A stretch of DNA of 64,000 nucleotides from Sialis fuliginosa (taxonomy: Eukaryota > Arthropoda > Insecta > Megaloptera > Sialidae), in NCBI GenBank assembly GCA_961205875.1, contig OY540814.1:4260993-4324992 (forward strand). Reading direction: 5' to 3'. Each line of letters begins with the position of its first letter. Position 1 is the first letter of the stretch. Of this stretch, positions 1-13,783 are shown piece after piece. The notes beneath the pieces were generated by a model. That model was given only the letters and a program-made list of their open reading frames with translations. It had not been told where the DNA came from and did not search any database. The position numbers were made by a program, and so were the translations under genes.

Positions 1-3000
1 ACCTTGACCTTAAGTTCAATGACCTTGACATTGCAGGTGTGACCTCAGAGGTGAATGACCTTTGCAGGTGCAAAGATCATTGACCTTTGCAGGTGTCATT
101 ATAAAAAGTGATGGGGGCGCTGGGGAAAGTAGGAGCGCAGGAGGCGGATGCGTATGACGGCGGGGCGTCGCGGATGTCGGCTGAGCGTCGCGGACGACTG
201 CTGGGCATCGTAAGTAGTAGGAAGACTCGATTTGCGGGTCTTGACCTAGACCTTAAGGTCAATGACCTTGACAATGCAGGTGTGACCTCAGAGGTGAATG
301 CCTTCTGCAGGTGTCATTATTAAAAGTTGTGGGATCGCTGGGGGTAGGAGGGCAGGGGGCGGATACGTATGACGGCGGGGCGTCGTGGATGACGGCTGGG
401 CGTCCTGGATGACGGCGGCGATGACCGTGTAGCTTGGTCGCGGGGCGACGGCGGGGCGTCGCGGAAGTCGACTGAGCGTCGTGGATGTCCGTTCGGCTCG
501 ATATTGTGGCTGGGCGTCGTAAGTAGTAGGAAGACTTGATTGAGGGGTCATGACCTTGACCTTAACGTCAATGACCTTGACTTTGAAGGTGTGACCTCAG
601 AGGTGAAATACCTCTACAGGTGCAAAGGTCAATGACCTTGACATTGCAGGTGTGACCTCAGAGGTGAATGACCTTTGCAGGTGTCATTATAAAAAGTGGA
701 AGGTAAGCTCGTGGAAGGGGGGGGCAGGGGGCAGATGCGTATGACGGCGGGGCGTTGCGGATGTCGGCTATGCGTCGTTGATGACGGCTGGGCGTCCTGG
801 ATGACGGTGGCGATGTCCGTGTAGTTTGGTCGCGGGGCGACGGCGGGGCGTCGCGGAAGTCGACTAAGCGTCGTGGATGTCCGTGCGGCTCGATATTGTG
901 GCTGGGCGTCACGGACGGCCGCTGGGCGTCGTAAGTAGTAGGAAGACTTGATTGAAGGGTCATGACCTTGACCTTAAAGTCAATGACCTTGACATTATAG
1001 GTGAAACCTCAGAAGTGAATGACCTTTGCAGGTGCAATGGTCAATGACCTTGACTTTGAAGGTGTGACCTCAGATGTGATATACCTCTACAGGTGCAAAG
1101 GTCAATGACCTTGACATTGCAGGTGTGACCTCAGAGGTGAATGACCTTTGCAGGTGTCATAATAAAAAGTGGAAGGGGCGCTCGTGGAAGGGGGGTCCAG
1201 GGGGCAGATGCGTATGACGGCGGGGCGTCGCGGATGTCGGCTAAGCGTCGTTGATGACGGCTGGGCGTCCTGGATGACGGCGGTGATTTCCGTGTAACTT
1301 GGCAGCGGGGCGACGGCGGGGCGTCGCGGAAGTCGACTAAGCGTCGTGGATGTTCGTGTGGCTCGATATTGTGGCTGGGCGTCGCGGACGACGGCTGGGC
1401 GTCGTCAGTAGTAGGAAGACTTGATTGGCAGGTCTTGACCTTGACCTTAAAGTCAATGACCTTGACATTATAGGTGAAACCTCAGAGGTGAATGACCTTT
1501 GCAGGTGTCATTATAAAAAGTGATGGGGGCGCAGGGGGCGGATGCGGATGACGGCGGGGCGTCGCGGACGACGGCTGGGCGTCGTAAGTAGTAGGAAGAC
1601 TTGATTGGCAGGTCATGACTTTGACCATAAGGTCAATGACCTTGACATTGCAGGTGTGACCTCAGAGATGAATGACCGTTTTCAGGTGCAAAGGTCAATG
1701 ACCTTGACATTGCAACAGTGACCTCAGAGGTAAATGACCTTTGCAAGTGTCATTATGCAGGTGCAAAGGTCATTGACCTTCTAAAAAGTGGTGGGGGTGC
1801 TGGGGAAAGAGGAAGCGCAAAAGGCGGATGCGTATGACGGCGGGGCGTCGCTGATGTCGGCTGAGCGTCGCGGACGACTGCTGGGCGTCGTAAGAAGTAG
1901 GAAGACTCGATTTGCGGGTCATGACCTAGACCTTAAGGTCAATGACTTTAACATTGCAGGTGTGACCTCAGGGGTGAATGACTTCTGCAGGTGTCATTAT
2001 AAAAAGTTGTGGGATCGCTGGGGGAAGGAGGGCAGGGGGCCGATACGTATGACGGCGGGGAGTCGTAAATAGTAGGAAAACTTGATTGGCGGGTCATGAC
2101 CTTGACCTTAAGGTCAATGACCTTGACATTGCAATTGTGACCTCAGAGGTGAATGACCTTTGCAGGTGCTAAGGTCAGTGACCTTTGCAGGTGTCATTAT
2201 AAAAAGTGATTGGGGCGCTGGGGAAAGGAGGTTCGCAGGAAGCGGATGCGTATGACGGCGGGGCGTCGCGGATGTCAGCTGAGCGTCGCGGACGACTGCT
2301 GGGCGTCGTAAGTAGTAGGAAGACTCGATTTGCGGGTCATGACCTAGACCTTAAGGTCAATGACCTTCACATTGCAGGTGTGACCTCAGAGGTGAATGAC
2401 CTTTGCAGGTGTCATTATAAAAAGTGGAAAGATCGCTGGGGGTAGGAGGGCAGGGGGCGGATACGTATGACGGCGGGGCGTCGTGGATGACGGCTGGGCG
2501 TCCTGGATGACGGCGGCGATGTCCGTGTAGCTTGGTCGCGGGGCGACGGCGGGGCGTCGCGGAAGTCGACTAAGCGTCGTGGATGTCCGTGCGGCTCGAT
2601 ATTGTGGCTGGGCGTCACGGACGACGGCTGGGTGTCGTAAGTAGTAGGAAGACTTGATTGAGGGGTCATGACCTTGACCTTAACGTCAATGACCTTGACT
2701 TTGAAGGTGTGACCTTAGAGGTGAATTACCTATGCAGGTGCAAAGGTCAATGACCTTGACATTGCAGGTGTGACCTCAGAGGTCACTTTTGCAGGTGTCA
2801 TTATAAAAAGTGGAAGGTACGCTCGTGGAAAGGGGAAGGCAGAGGGCAGATGCGTATGACGGCGGGGCGTTGCGGATGTCGGCTATGCGTCGTTGATGAC
2901 GGCTGGGCGTCCTGGATGACGGCGGCGATGTCCGTGTAGCTTGGCAGCGGGGCGACGGCGAGGCGTCGCGGAAGTCGACTAAACGTCGTGGATGTCCGTG

Positions 3001-6000
3001 TGGCTCGATATTGTGGCTGGGCGTCGCGGACGACGGCTGGGCGTCGTCAGTAGTAGGAAGACTTGATTGGCAGGTCATGACCTTGACCTTAAGGTCAATG
3101 ACCTTGACATTGCAGGTGTGACCTCATATAAAAAGTGGAGGGTGTGCTGGGGAAAGGATGGCGCCGGGGGCAGATGCGTATGACGGCGGGGCGTCGCGGA
3201 TGTCGGCTAAGCGTCGTGGATGACGGCTGGGCGTCCTGGATGACGGCGGCGATGTCCGTGTAGCTTGGCAGCGGGGCGTCGCGGATGTCTGTGCGGCTCG
3301 ATATTGTTGCTGGGCGTCGTAAGTAGTAGGAAGACTTGAATGGCGGGTCATGACCTTGACCTTATGGTCAATGACTTTGACATTGCGGTGTGACCTCAGA
3401 GGTGAATGACCTTTGCAGGTGTCATTATAAAAAGTGGAGTGGGCGCTAGGGAAAGGTGGAGCGCAGGAAGCGGATGCGTATGACGGCGGGGCGTCGCGGA
3501 TGTCGGCTTAGCATCGTGGATAACGGCTGGGCGTCCTGGATGACGGCGGCGATGTCCGTGTAGCTTGGCAGCGGGGCGACGGCTGGGCGTCGCGGAAGTC
3601 GACTAAGCGTCGTGGATGTCCGTGCGGCACGATATTGTGGCTGGGCGTCGCGGACTACGGCTGGGCGTCGTCAGTAGTAGGAAGACTTGATTGGCAGGTC
3701 ATGACCTTGACATTGCAGGTGTGACATCAGAGGTGAATGACCTTTGCAGGTGCAAAGGTCAATGACCTTGACATTGCAGGTGTGACCTCAGATGTGAATG
3801 ACCTTTGCAGGTGTCATTATAAAAAGTGGAGGGTGTGCTGGGGAAAGGAGCGTATGACGGCGGGGCGGATGCGTATGACGGCGGGGCGTCGCAAATGTCG
3901 GCTAAGCGTCGTGGATGACGGCTGGGCGTCCTGGATGACGGCGGCGATGTCCGTGTAGCTTGGCAGCGGGGCGTCGCGGAAGTCGACTAAGCGTCGTGGA
4001 TGTCTGTGCGGCTCGATATTGTTGCTGGGCATCGTAAGTAGTAAGAAGACTTGATTGGCGAGTCTTGACCTTGATTTTAAGGTCAATGACCTTGACGTTG
4101 CAGGTGTGATCTCAAAGGTGAATGACCTTTGCAGGTGTCATTATAAAAAGTTATGGGAACGCTAGGGAAAAGGGGGCGCAGGGGACGGTTGCGTATGACG
4201 GCAGAGCGTCGCGGGTGTCTGCTGAGCAACGCGGACGACGGCTGGTCGTCGTAAATAGTAGGAAGACTTGTTTGGCGGGTCATGACCTTGACCTTAAGTT
4301 CAATGACCTTGACATTGCAGGTGTGACCTCAGAGGTGAATGACCTTTGCAGGTGCAAAGATCATTGACCTTTGCAGGTGTCATTATAAAAAGTGATGGGG
4401 GCGCTGGGGAAAGTAGGAGCGCAGGAGGCGGATGCGTATGACGGCGGGGCGTCGCGGATGTCGGCTGAGCGTCGCGGACGACTGCTGGGCATCGTAAGTA
4501 GTAGGAAGACTCGATTTGCGGGTCTTGACCTAGACCTTAAGGTCAATGACCTTGACAATGCAGGTGTGATCTCAGAGGTGAATGCCTTCTGCAGGTGTCA
4601 TTATAAAAAGTTGTGGGATCGCTGGGGGTAGGAGGGCAGGGGGCGGATACGTATGACGGCGGGGCGTCGTGGATGACGGCTGGGCGTCCTGGATGACGGC
4701 GGCGATGACCGTGTAGCTTGGTCGCGAGGCGACGGCGGGGCGTCGCGGAAGTCGACTGAGCGTCGTGGATGTCCGTTCGGCTCGATATTGTGGCTGGGCG
4801 TCGTAAGTAGTAGGAAGACTTGATTGAGGAGTCATGACCTTGACCTTAACGTCAATGACCTTGACTTTGAAGGTGTGACCTCAGAGGTGAAATACCTCTA
4901 CAGGTGCAAAGGTCAATGACCTTGACATTGCAGGTGTGACCTCAGAGGTGAATGACCTTTGCAGGTGTCATTATAAAAAGTGGAAGGTAAGCTCGTGGAA
5001 GGGGGGGGGCAGGGGGCAGATGCGTATGACGGCGGGGCGTTGCGGATGTCGGCTATGCGTCGTTGATGACGGCTGGGCGTCCTGGATGACGGTGGCGATG
5101 TCCGTGTAGTTTGGTCGCGGGGCGACGGCGGGGCGTCGCGGAAGTCGACTAAGCGTCGTGGATGTCCGTGCGGCTCGATATTGTGGCTGGGCGTCACGGA
5201 CGGCGGCTGGGCGTCGTAAGTAGTAGGAAGACTTGATTGAAGGGTCATGACCTTGACCTTAAAGTCAATGACCTTGACATTATAGGTGAAACCTCAGAAG
5301 TGAATGACCTTTGCAGGTGCAATGGTCAATGACCTTGACTTTGAAGGTGTGACCTCAGATGTGAAATACCTCTACAGGTGCAAAGGTCAATGACCTTGAC
5401 ATTGCAGGTGTGACCTCAGAGGTGAATGACCTTTGCAGGTGTCATAATAAAAAATGGAAGGGGCGCTCGTGGAAGGGGGGTCCAGGGGGCAGATGCGTAT
5501 GACGGCGGGGCGTCGCGGATGTCGGCTAAGCGTCGTTGATGACGGCTGGGCGTCCTGGATGACGGCGGTGATTTCCGTGTAACTTGGCAGCGGGGCGACG
5601 GCGGGGCGTCGCGGAAGTCGACTAAGCGTCGTGGATGTCCGTGTGGCTCGATATTGTGGCTGGGCGTCGCGGACGACGGCTGGGCGTCGTCAGTAGTAGG
5701 AAGACTTGATTGGCAGGTCATGACCTTGACCTTAAAGTCAATGACCTTGACATTATAGGTGAAACCTCAGAAGTGAATGACCTTTGCAGATGCAATGGTC
5801 AATGACCTTGACATTGCAGGTGTGACCTCAGAGGTGAATGACCTTTGCAGGTGTCATTATAAAAAGTGATGGGGGCGCAGGGGGCGGATGCGGATGACGG
5901 CGGGGCGTCGCGGACGACGGCTGGGCGTCGTAAGTAGTAGGAAGACTTGATTGGCAGGTCATGACTTTGACCATAAGGTCAATGACCTTGACATTGCAGG

Positions 6001-9000
6001 TGTGACCTCAGAGATGAATGACCGTTTTCAGGTGCAAAGGTCAATGACCTTGACATTGCAACAGTGACCTCAGAGGTAAATGACCTTTGCAAGTGTCATT
6101 ATGCAGGTGCAAAGGTCATTGACCTTCTAAAAAGTGGTGGGGGTGCTGGGGAAAGAGGAAGCGCAAAAGGCGGATGCGTATGACGGCGGGGCGTCGTTGA
6201 TGTCGGCTGAGCGTCGCGGACGACTGCTGGGCGTCGTAAGAAGTAGGAAGACTCGATTTGCGGGTCATGACCTAGACCTTAAGGTCAATGACTTTAACAT
6301 TGCAGGTGTGAACTCAGGGGTGAATGACTTCTGCAGGTGTCATTATAAAAAGTTGTGGGATCGCTGGGGGAAGGAGGGCAGGGGGCCGATACGTATGACG
6401 GCGGGGCGTCGTAAATAGTAGGAAAACTTGATTGGCGGGTCATGACCTTGACCTTAAGGTCAATGACCTTGACATTGCAATTGTGACCTCAGAGGTGAAT
6501 GACCTTTGCAGTTGCTAAGGTCAGTGACCTTTGCAGGTGTCATTATAAAAAGTGATTGGGGCGCTGGGGAAAGGAGGTTCGCAGGAAGCGGATGCGTATG
6601 ACGGCGGGGCGTCGCGGATGTCAGCTGAGCGTCGCGGACGACTGCTGGGCGTCGTAAGTAGTAGGAAGACTCGATTTGCGGGTCATGACCTAGACCTTAA
6701 GGTCAATGACCTTCACATTGCAGGTGTGACCTCAGAGGTGAATGACCTTTGCAGGTGTCATTATAAAAAGTGGAAAGATCGCTGGGGGTAGGAGGGCAGG
6801 GGGCGGATACGTATGACGGCGGGGCGTCGTGGATGACGGCTGGGCGTCCTGGATGACGGCGGCGATGTCCGTGTAGCTTGGTCGCGGGGCGACGGCGGGG
6901 CGTTGCGGAAGTCGACTAAGCGTCGTGGATGTCCGTGCGGCTCGATATTGTGGCTGGGCGTCACGGACGACGGCTGGGTGTCGTAAGTAGTAGGAAGACT
7001 TGATTGAGGGGTCATGACCTTGACCTTAACGTCAATGACCTTGACTTTGAAGGTGTGAACTTAGAGGTGAATTACCTATGCAGGTGCAAAGGTCAATGAC
7101 CTTGACATTGCAGGTGTGACCTCAGAGGTGAATGACTTTTGCAGGTGTCATTATAAAAAGTGGAAGGTACGCTCGTGGAAAGGGGAAGGCAGAGGGCAGA
7201 TGCGTATGACGGCGGGGCGTTGCGGATGTCAGCTATGCGTCGTTGATGACGGCTGGGCGTCCCTGATGACGGCGGCGATGTCCGTGTAGCTTGGCAGCGG
7301 GGCGACGGCGAGGCGTCGCGGAAGTCGACTAAACGTCGTGGATGTCCGTGTGGCTCGATATTGTGGCTGGGCGTCGCGGACGACGGCTGGGCGTCGTCAG
7401 TAGTAGGAAGACTTGATTGGCAGGTCATGACCTTGACCTTAAGGTCAATGACCTTGACATTGCAGGTGTGACCTCAGAGTTTAATGACCTTTGCAGGTGC
7501 AAAGGTCAATGACCTCTACATTGCAGGTGTGACCTCAGAGGTAAATTACCTTTCCAGGTTTCATTATAAAAAGTGGAGGGTGTGCTGGGGAAGGGATGGC
7601 GCCGGGGGCAGATGCGTATGACGGCGGGGCGTCGCGGATGTCGGCTAAGCGTCGTTGATGACAGCTGGGCGTCCTGGATGACGGCGGCGATGTCCGTGTA
7701 GCTTGGCAGCGGGGCGACGGCGAGGCGTCGCGGAAGTCGACTAAACGTCGTGGATGTCCGTGTGGCTCGATATTGTGGCTGGGCGTCGCGGACGACGGCT
7801 GGGCGTCGTCAGTAGTAGGAAGACTTGATTGGCAGGTCTTGACCTTGACCTTAAAGTCAATGACCTTGACATTATAGGTGAAACCTTAGAGGTGAATGAC
7901 CTTTGCAGGTGTCATTATAAAAAGTGATGGGGGCGCAGGGGGCGGATGCGGATGACGGCGGGGCGTCGCGGACGACGGCTGGGCGTCGTAAGTAGTAGGA
8001 AGACTTGATTGGCAGGTCATGACTTTGACCATAAGGTCAATGACCTTGACATTGCAGGTGTGACCTCAGAGATGAATGACCGTTTTCAGGTGCAAAGGTC
8101 AATGACCTTGACATTGCAACAGTGACCTCAGAGGTAAATGACCTTTGCAAGTGTCATTATGCAGGTGCAAAGGTCATTGACCTTCTAAAAAGTGGTGGGG
8201 GTGCTGGGGAAAGAGGAAGCGCAAAAGGCGGATGCGTATGACGGCGGGGCGTCGCTGATGTCGGCTGAGCGTCGCGGACGACTGCTGGGCGTCGTAAGAA
8301 GTAGGAAGACTCGATTTGCGGGTCATGACCTAGACCTTAAGGTCAATGACTTTAACATTGCAGGTGTGACCTCAGGGGTGAATGACTTCTGCAGGTGTCA
8401 TTATAAAAAGTTGTGGGATCGCTGGGGGAAGGAGGGCAGGGGGCCGATACGTATGACGGCGGGGAGTCGTAAATAGTAGGAAAACTTGATTGGCGGGTCA
8501 TGACCTTGACCTTAAGGTCAATGACCTTGACATTGCAATTGTGACCTCAGAGGTGAATGACCTTTGCAGGTGCTAAGGTCAGTGACCTTTGCAGGTGTCA
8601 TTATAAAAAGTGATTGGGGCGCTGGGGAAAGGAGGTTCGCAGGAAGCGGATGCGTATGACGGCGGGGCGTCGCGGATGTCAGCTGAGCGTCGCGGACGAC
8701 TGCTGGGCGTCGTAAGTAGTAGGAAGACTCGATTTGCGGGTCATGACCTAGACCTTAAGGTCAATGACCTTCACATTGCAGGTGTGACCTCAGAGGTGAA
8801 TGACCTTTGCAGGTGTCATTATAAAAAGTGGAAAGATCGCTGGGGGTAGGAGGGCAGGGGGCGGATACGTATGACGGCGGGGCGTCGTGGATGACGGCTG
8901 GGCGTCCTGGATGACGGCGGCGATGTCCGTGTAGCTTGGTCGCGGGGCGACGGCGGGGCGTCGCGGAAGTCGACTAAGCGTCGTGGATGTCCGTGCGGCT

Positions 9001-12000
9001 CGATATTGTGGCTGGGCGTCACGGACGACGGCTGGGTGTCGTAAGTAGTAGGAAGACTTGATTGAGGGGTCATGACCTTGACCTTAACGTCAATGACCTT
9101 GACTTTGAAGGTGTGACCTTAGAGGTGAATTACCTATGCAGGTGCAAAGGTCAATGACCTTGACATTGCAGGTGTGACCTCAGAGGTGAATGACTTTTGC
9201 AGGTGTCATTATAAAAAGTGGAAGGTACGCTCGTGGAAAGGGGAAGGCAGAGGGCAGATGCGTATGACGGCGGGGCGTTGCGGATGTCGGCTATGCGTCG
9301 TTGATGACGGCTGGGCGTCCTGGATGACGGCGGCGATGTCCGTGTAGCTTGGCAGCGGGGCGACGGCGAGGCGTCGCGGAAGTCGACTAAACGTCGTAAA
9401 TGTCCGTGTGGCTCGATATTGTGGCTGGGCGTCGCGGACGACGGCTGGGCGTCGTCAGTAGTAGGAAGACTTGATTGGCAGGTCATGACCTTGACCTTAA
9501 GGTCAATGACCTTGACATTGCAGGTGTGACCTCATATAAAAAGTGGAGGGTGTGCTGGGGAAAGAATGGCGCCGGGGGCAGATGCGTATGACGGCGGGGC
9601 GTCGCGGATGTCGGCTAAGCGTCGTGGATGACGGCAGGGCGTCCTGGATGACGGCGGCGATGTCCGTGTAACTTGGCAGCGGGGCGTCGCGGATGTCTGT
9701 GCGGCTCGATATTGTTGCTGGGCGTCGTAAGTAGTAGGAAGACTTGAATGGCGGGTCATGACCTTGACCTTAAGGTCAATGACTTTGACATTGCAGGTGT
9801 GACCTCAGAGGTGAATGACCTTTGCAGGTGTCATTATAAAAAGTGGAGTGGGCGCTAGGGAAAGGTGGAGCGCAGGAAGCGGATACGTATGACGGCGGGG
9901 CGTCGCGGATGTCGGCTTAGCATCGTGGATAACGGCTGGGCGTCCTGGATGACGGCGGCGATGTCCGTGTAGCTTGGCAGCGGGGCGACGGCGGGGCGTC
10001 GCGGAAGTCGACTAAGCGTCGTGGATGTCCGTGCGGCACGATATTGTGGCTGGGCGTCGCGGACTACGGCTGGGCGTCGTCAGTAGTAGGAAGACTTGAT
10101 TGGCAGGTCATGACCTTGACATTGCAGGTGTGACATCAGAGGTGAATGACCTTTGCAGGTGCAAAGGTCAATGACCTTGACATTGCAGGTGTGACCTCAG
10201 ATGTGAATGACCTTTGCAGGTGTCATTATAAAAAGTGGAGGGTGTGCTGGGGAAAGGAGCGTATGACGGCGGGGCGGATGCGTATGACGGCGGGGCGTCG
10301 CAAATGTCGGCTAAGCGTCGTGGATGACGGCTGGGCGGCCTGGATGACGGCGGCGATGTCCGTGTAGCTTGGCAGCGGGGCGTCGCGGAAGTCGACTAAG
10401 CGTCGTGGATGTCTGTGCGGCTCGATATTGTTGCTGGGCATCGTAAGTAGTAAGAAGACTTGATTGGCGAGTCTTGGCCTTGATTTTAAGGTCAATGACC
10501 TTGACGTTGCAGGTGTGATCTCAGAGGTGAATGACCTTTGCAGGTGTCATTATAAAAAGTTATGGGAACGCTAGGGAAAAGGGGGCGCAGGGGACGGTTG
10601 CGTATGACGGCAGAGCGTCGCGGGTGTCTGCTGAGCAACGCGGACGACGGCTGGTCGTCGTAAATAGTAGGAAGACTTGTTTGGCGGGTCATGACCTTGA
10701 CCTTAAGTTCAATGACCTTGACATTGCAGGTGTGACCTCAGAGGTGAATGACCTTTGCAGGTGCAAAGATCATTGACCTTTGCAGGTGTCATTATAAAAA
10801 GTGATGGGGGCGCTGGGGAAAGTAGGAGCGCAGGAGGCGGATGCGTATGACGGCGGGGCGTCGCGGATGTCGGCTGAGCGTCGCGGACGACTGCTGGGCA
10901 TCGTAAGTAGTAGGAAGACTCGATTTGCGGGTCTTGACCTAGACCTTAAGGTCAATGACCTTGACAATGCAGGTGTGACCTCAGAGGTGAATGCCTTCTG
11001 CAGGTGTCATTATAAAAAGTTGTGGGATCGCTGGGGGTAGGAGGGCAGGGGGCGGATACGTATGACGGCGGGGCGTCGTGGATGACGGCTGGGCGTCCTG
11101 GATGACGGCGGCGATGACCGTGTAGCTTGGTCGCGGGGCGACGGCGGGGCGTCGCGGAAGTCGACTGAGCGTCGTGGATGTCCGTTCGGCTCGATATTGT
11201 GGCTGGGCGTCGTAAGTAGTAGGAAGACTTGATTGAGGAGTCATGACCTTGACCTTAACGTCAATGACCTTGACTTTGAAGGTGTGACCTCAGAGGTGAA
11301 ATACCTCTACAGGTGCAAAGGTCAATGACCTTGACATTGCAGGTGTGACCTCAGAGGTGAATGACCTTTGCAGGTGTCATTATAAAAAGTGGAAGGTAAG
11401 CTCGTGGAAGGGGGGGGCAGGGGGCAGATGCGTATGACGGCGGGGCGTTGCGGATGTCGGCTATGCGTCGTTGATGACGGCTGGGCGTCCTGGATGACGG
11501 TGGCGATGTCCGTGTAGTTTGGTCGCGGGGCGACGGCGGGGCGTCGCGGAAGTCGACTAAGCGTCGTGGATGTCCGTGCGGCTCGATATTGTGGCTGGGC
11601 GTCACGGACGGCGGCTGGGCGTCGTAAGTAGTAGGAAGACTTGATTGAAGGGTCATGACCTTGACCTTAAAGTCAATGACCTTGACATTATAGGTGAAAC
11701 CTCAGAAGTGAATGACCTTTGCAGGTGCAATGGTCAATGACCTTGACTTTGAAGGTGTGACCTCAGATGTGAAATACCTCTACAGGTGCAAAGGTCAATG
11801 ACCTTGACATTGCAGGTGTGACCTCAGAGGTGAATGACCTTTGCAGGTGTCATAATAAAAAATGGAAGGGGCGCTCGTGGAAGGGGGGTCCAGGGGGCAG
11901 ATGCGTATGACGGCGGGGCGTCGCGGATGTCGGCTAAGCGTCGTTGATGACGGCTGGGCGTCCTGGATGACGGCGGTGATTTCCGTGTAACTTGGCAGCG

Positions 12001-13783
12001 GGGCGACGGCGGGGCGTCGCGGAAGTCGACTAAGCGTCGTGGATGTTCGTGTGGCTCGATATTGTGGCTGGGCGTCGCGGACGACGGCTGGGCGTCGTCA
12101 GTAGTAGGAAGACTTGATTGGCAGGTCATGACCTTGACCTTAAAGTCAATGACCTTGACATTATAGGTGAAACCTCAGAAGTGAATGACCTTTGCAGATG
12201 CAATGGTCAATGACCTTGACATTGCAGGTGTGACCTCAGAGGTGAATGACCTTTGCAGGTGTCATTATAAAAAGTGATGGGGGCGCAGGGGGCGGATGCG
12301 GATGACGGCGGGGCGTCGCGGACGACGGCTGGGCGTCGTAAGTAGTAGGAAGACTTGATTGGCAGGTCATGACTTTGACCATAAGGTCAATGACCTTGAC
12401 ATTGCAGGTGTGACCTCAGAGATGAATGACCGTTTTCAGGTGCAAATGTCAATGACCTTGACATTGCAACAGTGACCTCAGAGGTAAATGACCTTTGCAA
12501 GTGTCATTATGCAGGTGCAAAGGTCATTGACCTTCTAAAAAGTGGTGGGGGTGCTGGGGAAAGAGGAAGCGCAAAAGGCGGATGCGTATGACGGCGGGGC
12601 GTCGTTGATGTCGGCTGAGCGTCGCGGACGACTGCTGGGCGTCGTAAGAAGTAGGAAGACTCGATTTGCGGGTCATGACCTAGACCTTAAGGTCAATGAC
12701 TTTAACATTGCAGGTGTGACCTCAGGGGTGAATGACTTCTGCAGGTGTCATTATAAAAAGTTGTGGGATCGCTGGGGGAAGGAGGGCAGGGGGCCGATAC
12801 GTATGACGGCGGGGCGTCGTAAATAGTAGGAAAACTTGATTGGCGGGTCATGACCTTGACCTTAAGGTCAATGACCTTGACATTGCAATTGTGACCTCAG
12901 AGGTGAATGACCTTTGCAGTTGCTAAGGTCAGTGACCTTTGCAGGTGTCATTATAAAAAGTGATTGGGGCTCTGGGGAAAGGAGGTTCGCAGGAAGCGGA
13001 TGCGTATGACGGCGGGGCGTCGCGGATGTCAGCTGAGAGTCGCGGACGACTGCTGGGCGTCGTAAGTAGTAGGAAAACTCGATTTGCGGGTCATGACCTA
13101 GACCTTAAGGTCAATGACCTTCACATTGCAGGTGTGACCTCAGAGGTGAATGACCTTTGCAGGTGTCATTATAAAAAGTGGAAAGATCGCTGGGGGTAGG
13201 AGGGCAGGGGGCGGATACGTATGACGGCGGGGCGTCGTGGATGACGGCTGGGCGTTCTGGATGACGGCGGCGATGTCCGTGTAGCTTGGTCGCGGGGCGA
13301 CTGCGGGGCGTCGCGGAAGTCGACTAAGCGTCGTGGATGTCATTGGTCATTGACCTTTGCAAGTGTCATTATAAAAAGTGGAGGGGGCGCTGGGGTAAAG
13401 GGGAGTGCAGGAGGCGGATGCGTATGACGGCGGGGCGTCGCGGATGTCGGCTGAGCGTCGCGGATGACTGCTGGGCGTCGTAAGTAGTAGGAAGACTCGA
13501 TTAGCGGGTCATGACCTTGACCTTGAGGTCAATGACCTTGACATTGCAGGTGTGACCTCAGAGGTGAATGACCTTTGCAGGTGTCATTATAAAAAGTGGT
13601 GGGGGCGCTGGAGGAAGGGTGGCAGGGGGCGGATGCGGATGACGGCGGGGCGTCGCGGATGTCGGCTTAGCATCGTGGATGACGGCTGGGCGTCCTGGAT
13701 GACGGCGGCGATGTCCGTGTAGCTTGGCAGCGGGGCGGCGGCGGGGCGTCGCGGAAGTCGACTAAGCGTCGTAGATGTCCGCT
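1..13783 (+). repeat. GC-rich complex satellite, direct orientation, with higher-order repeats
   Basis: Tandem units of roughly 210-470 bp. Each unit has an AT-richer half with many TGACCT/AGGTCA hexamers (TGACCTTGACCTTAAGGTCA blocks, CAGGTG E-boxes) ending in TATAAAAAG, followed by a CpG-rich half with GCGTCGCGGATG-like sub-repeats and a GTAAGTAGTAGGAAGACTTG tail. Higher-order structure is visible: the block at 77 recurs at 4,361 and 10,770; the block at 1,788 recurs at 6,134, 8,192 and 12,542; 3,124 recurs at 9,532; 4,083 recurs at 10,492. The copies are nearly identical, so homogenisation is recent. The many small open frames on both strands repeat with the array, have no homology signature and follow from high GC, so they are not treated as genes. 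The array runs off the left edge of the window. Confidence 0.95.
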
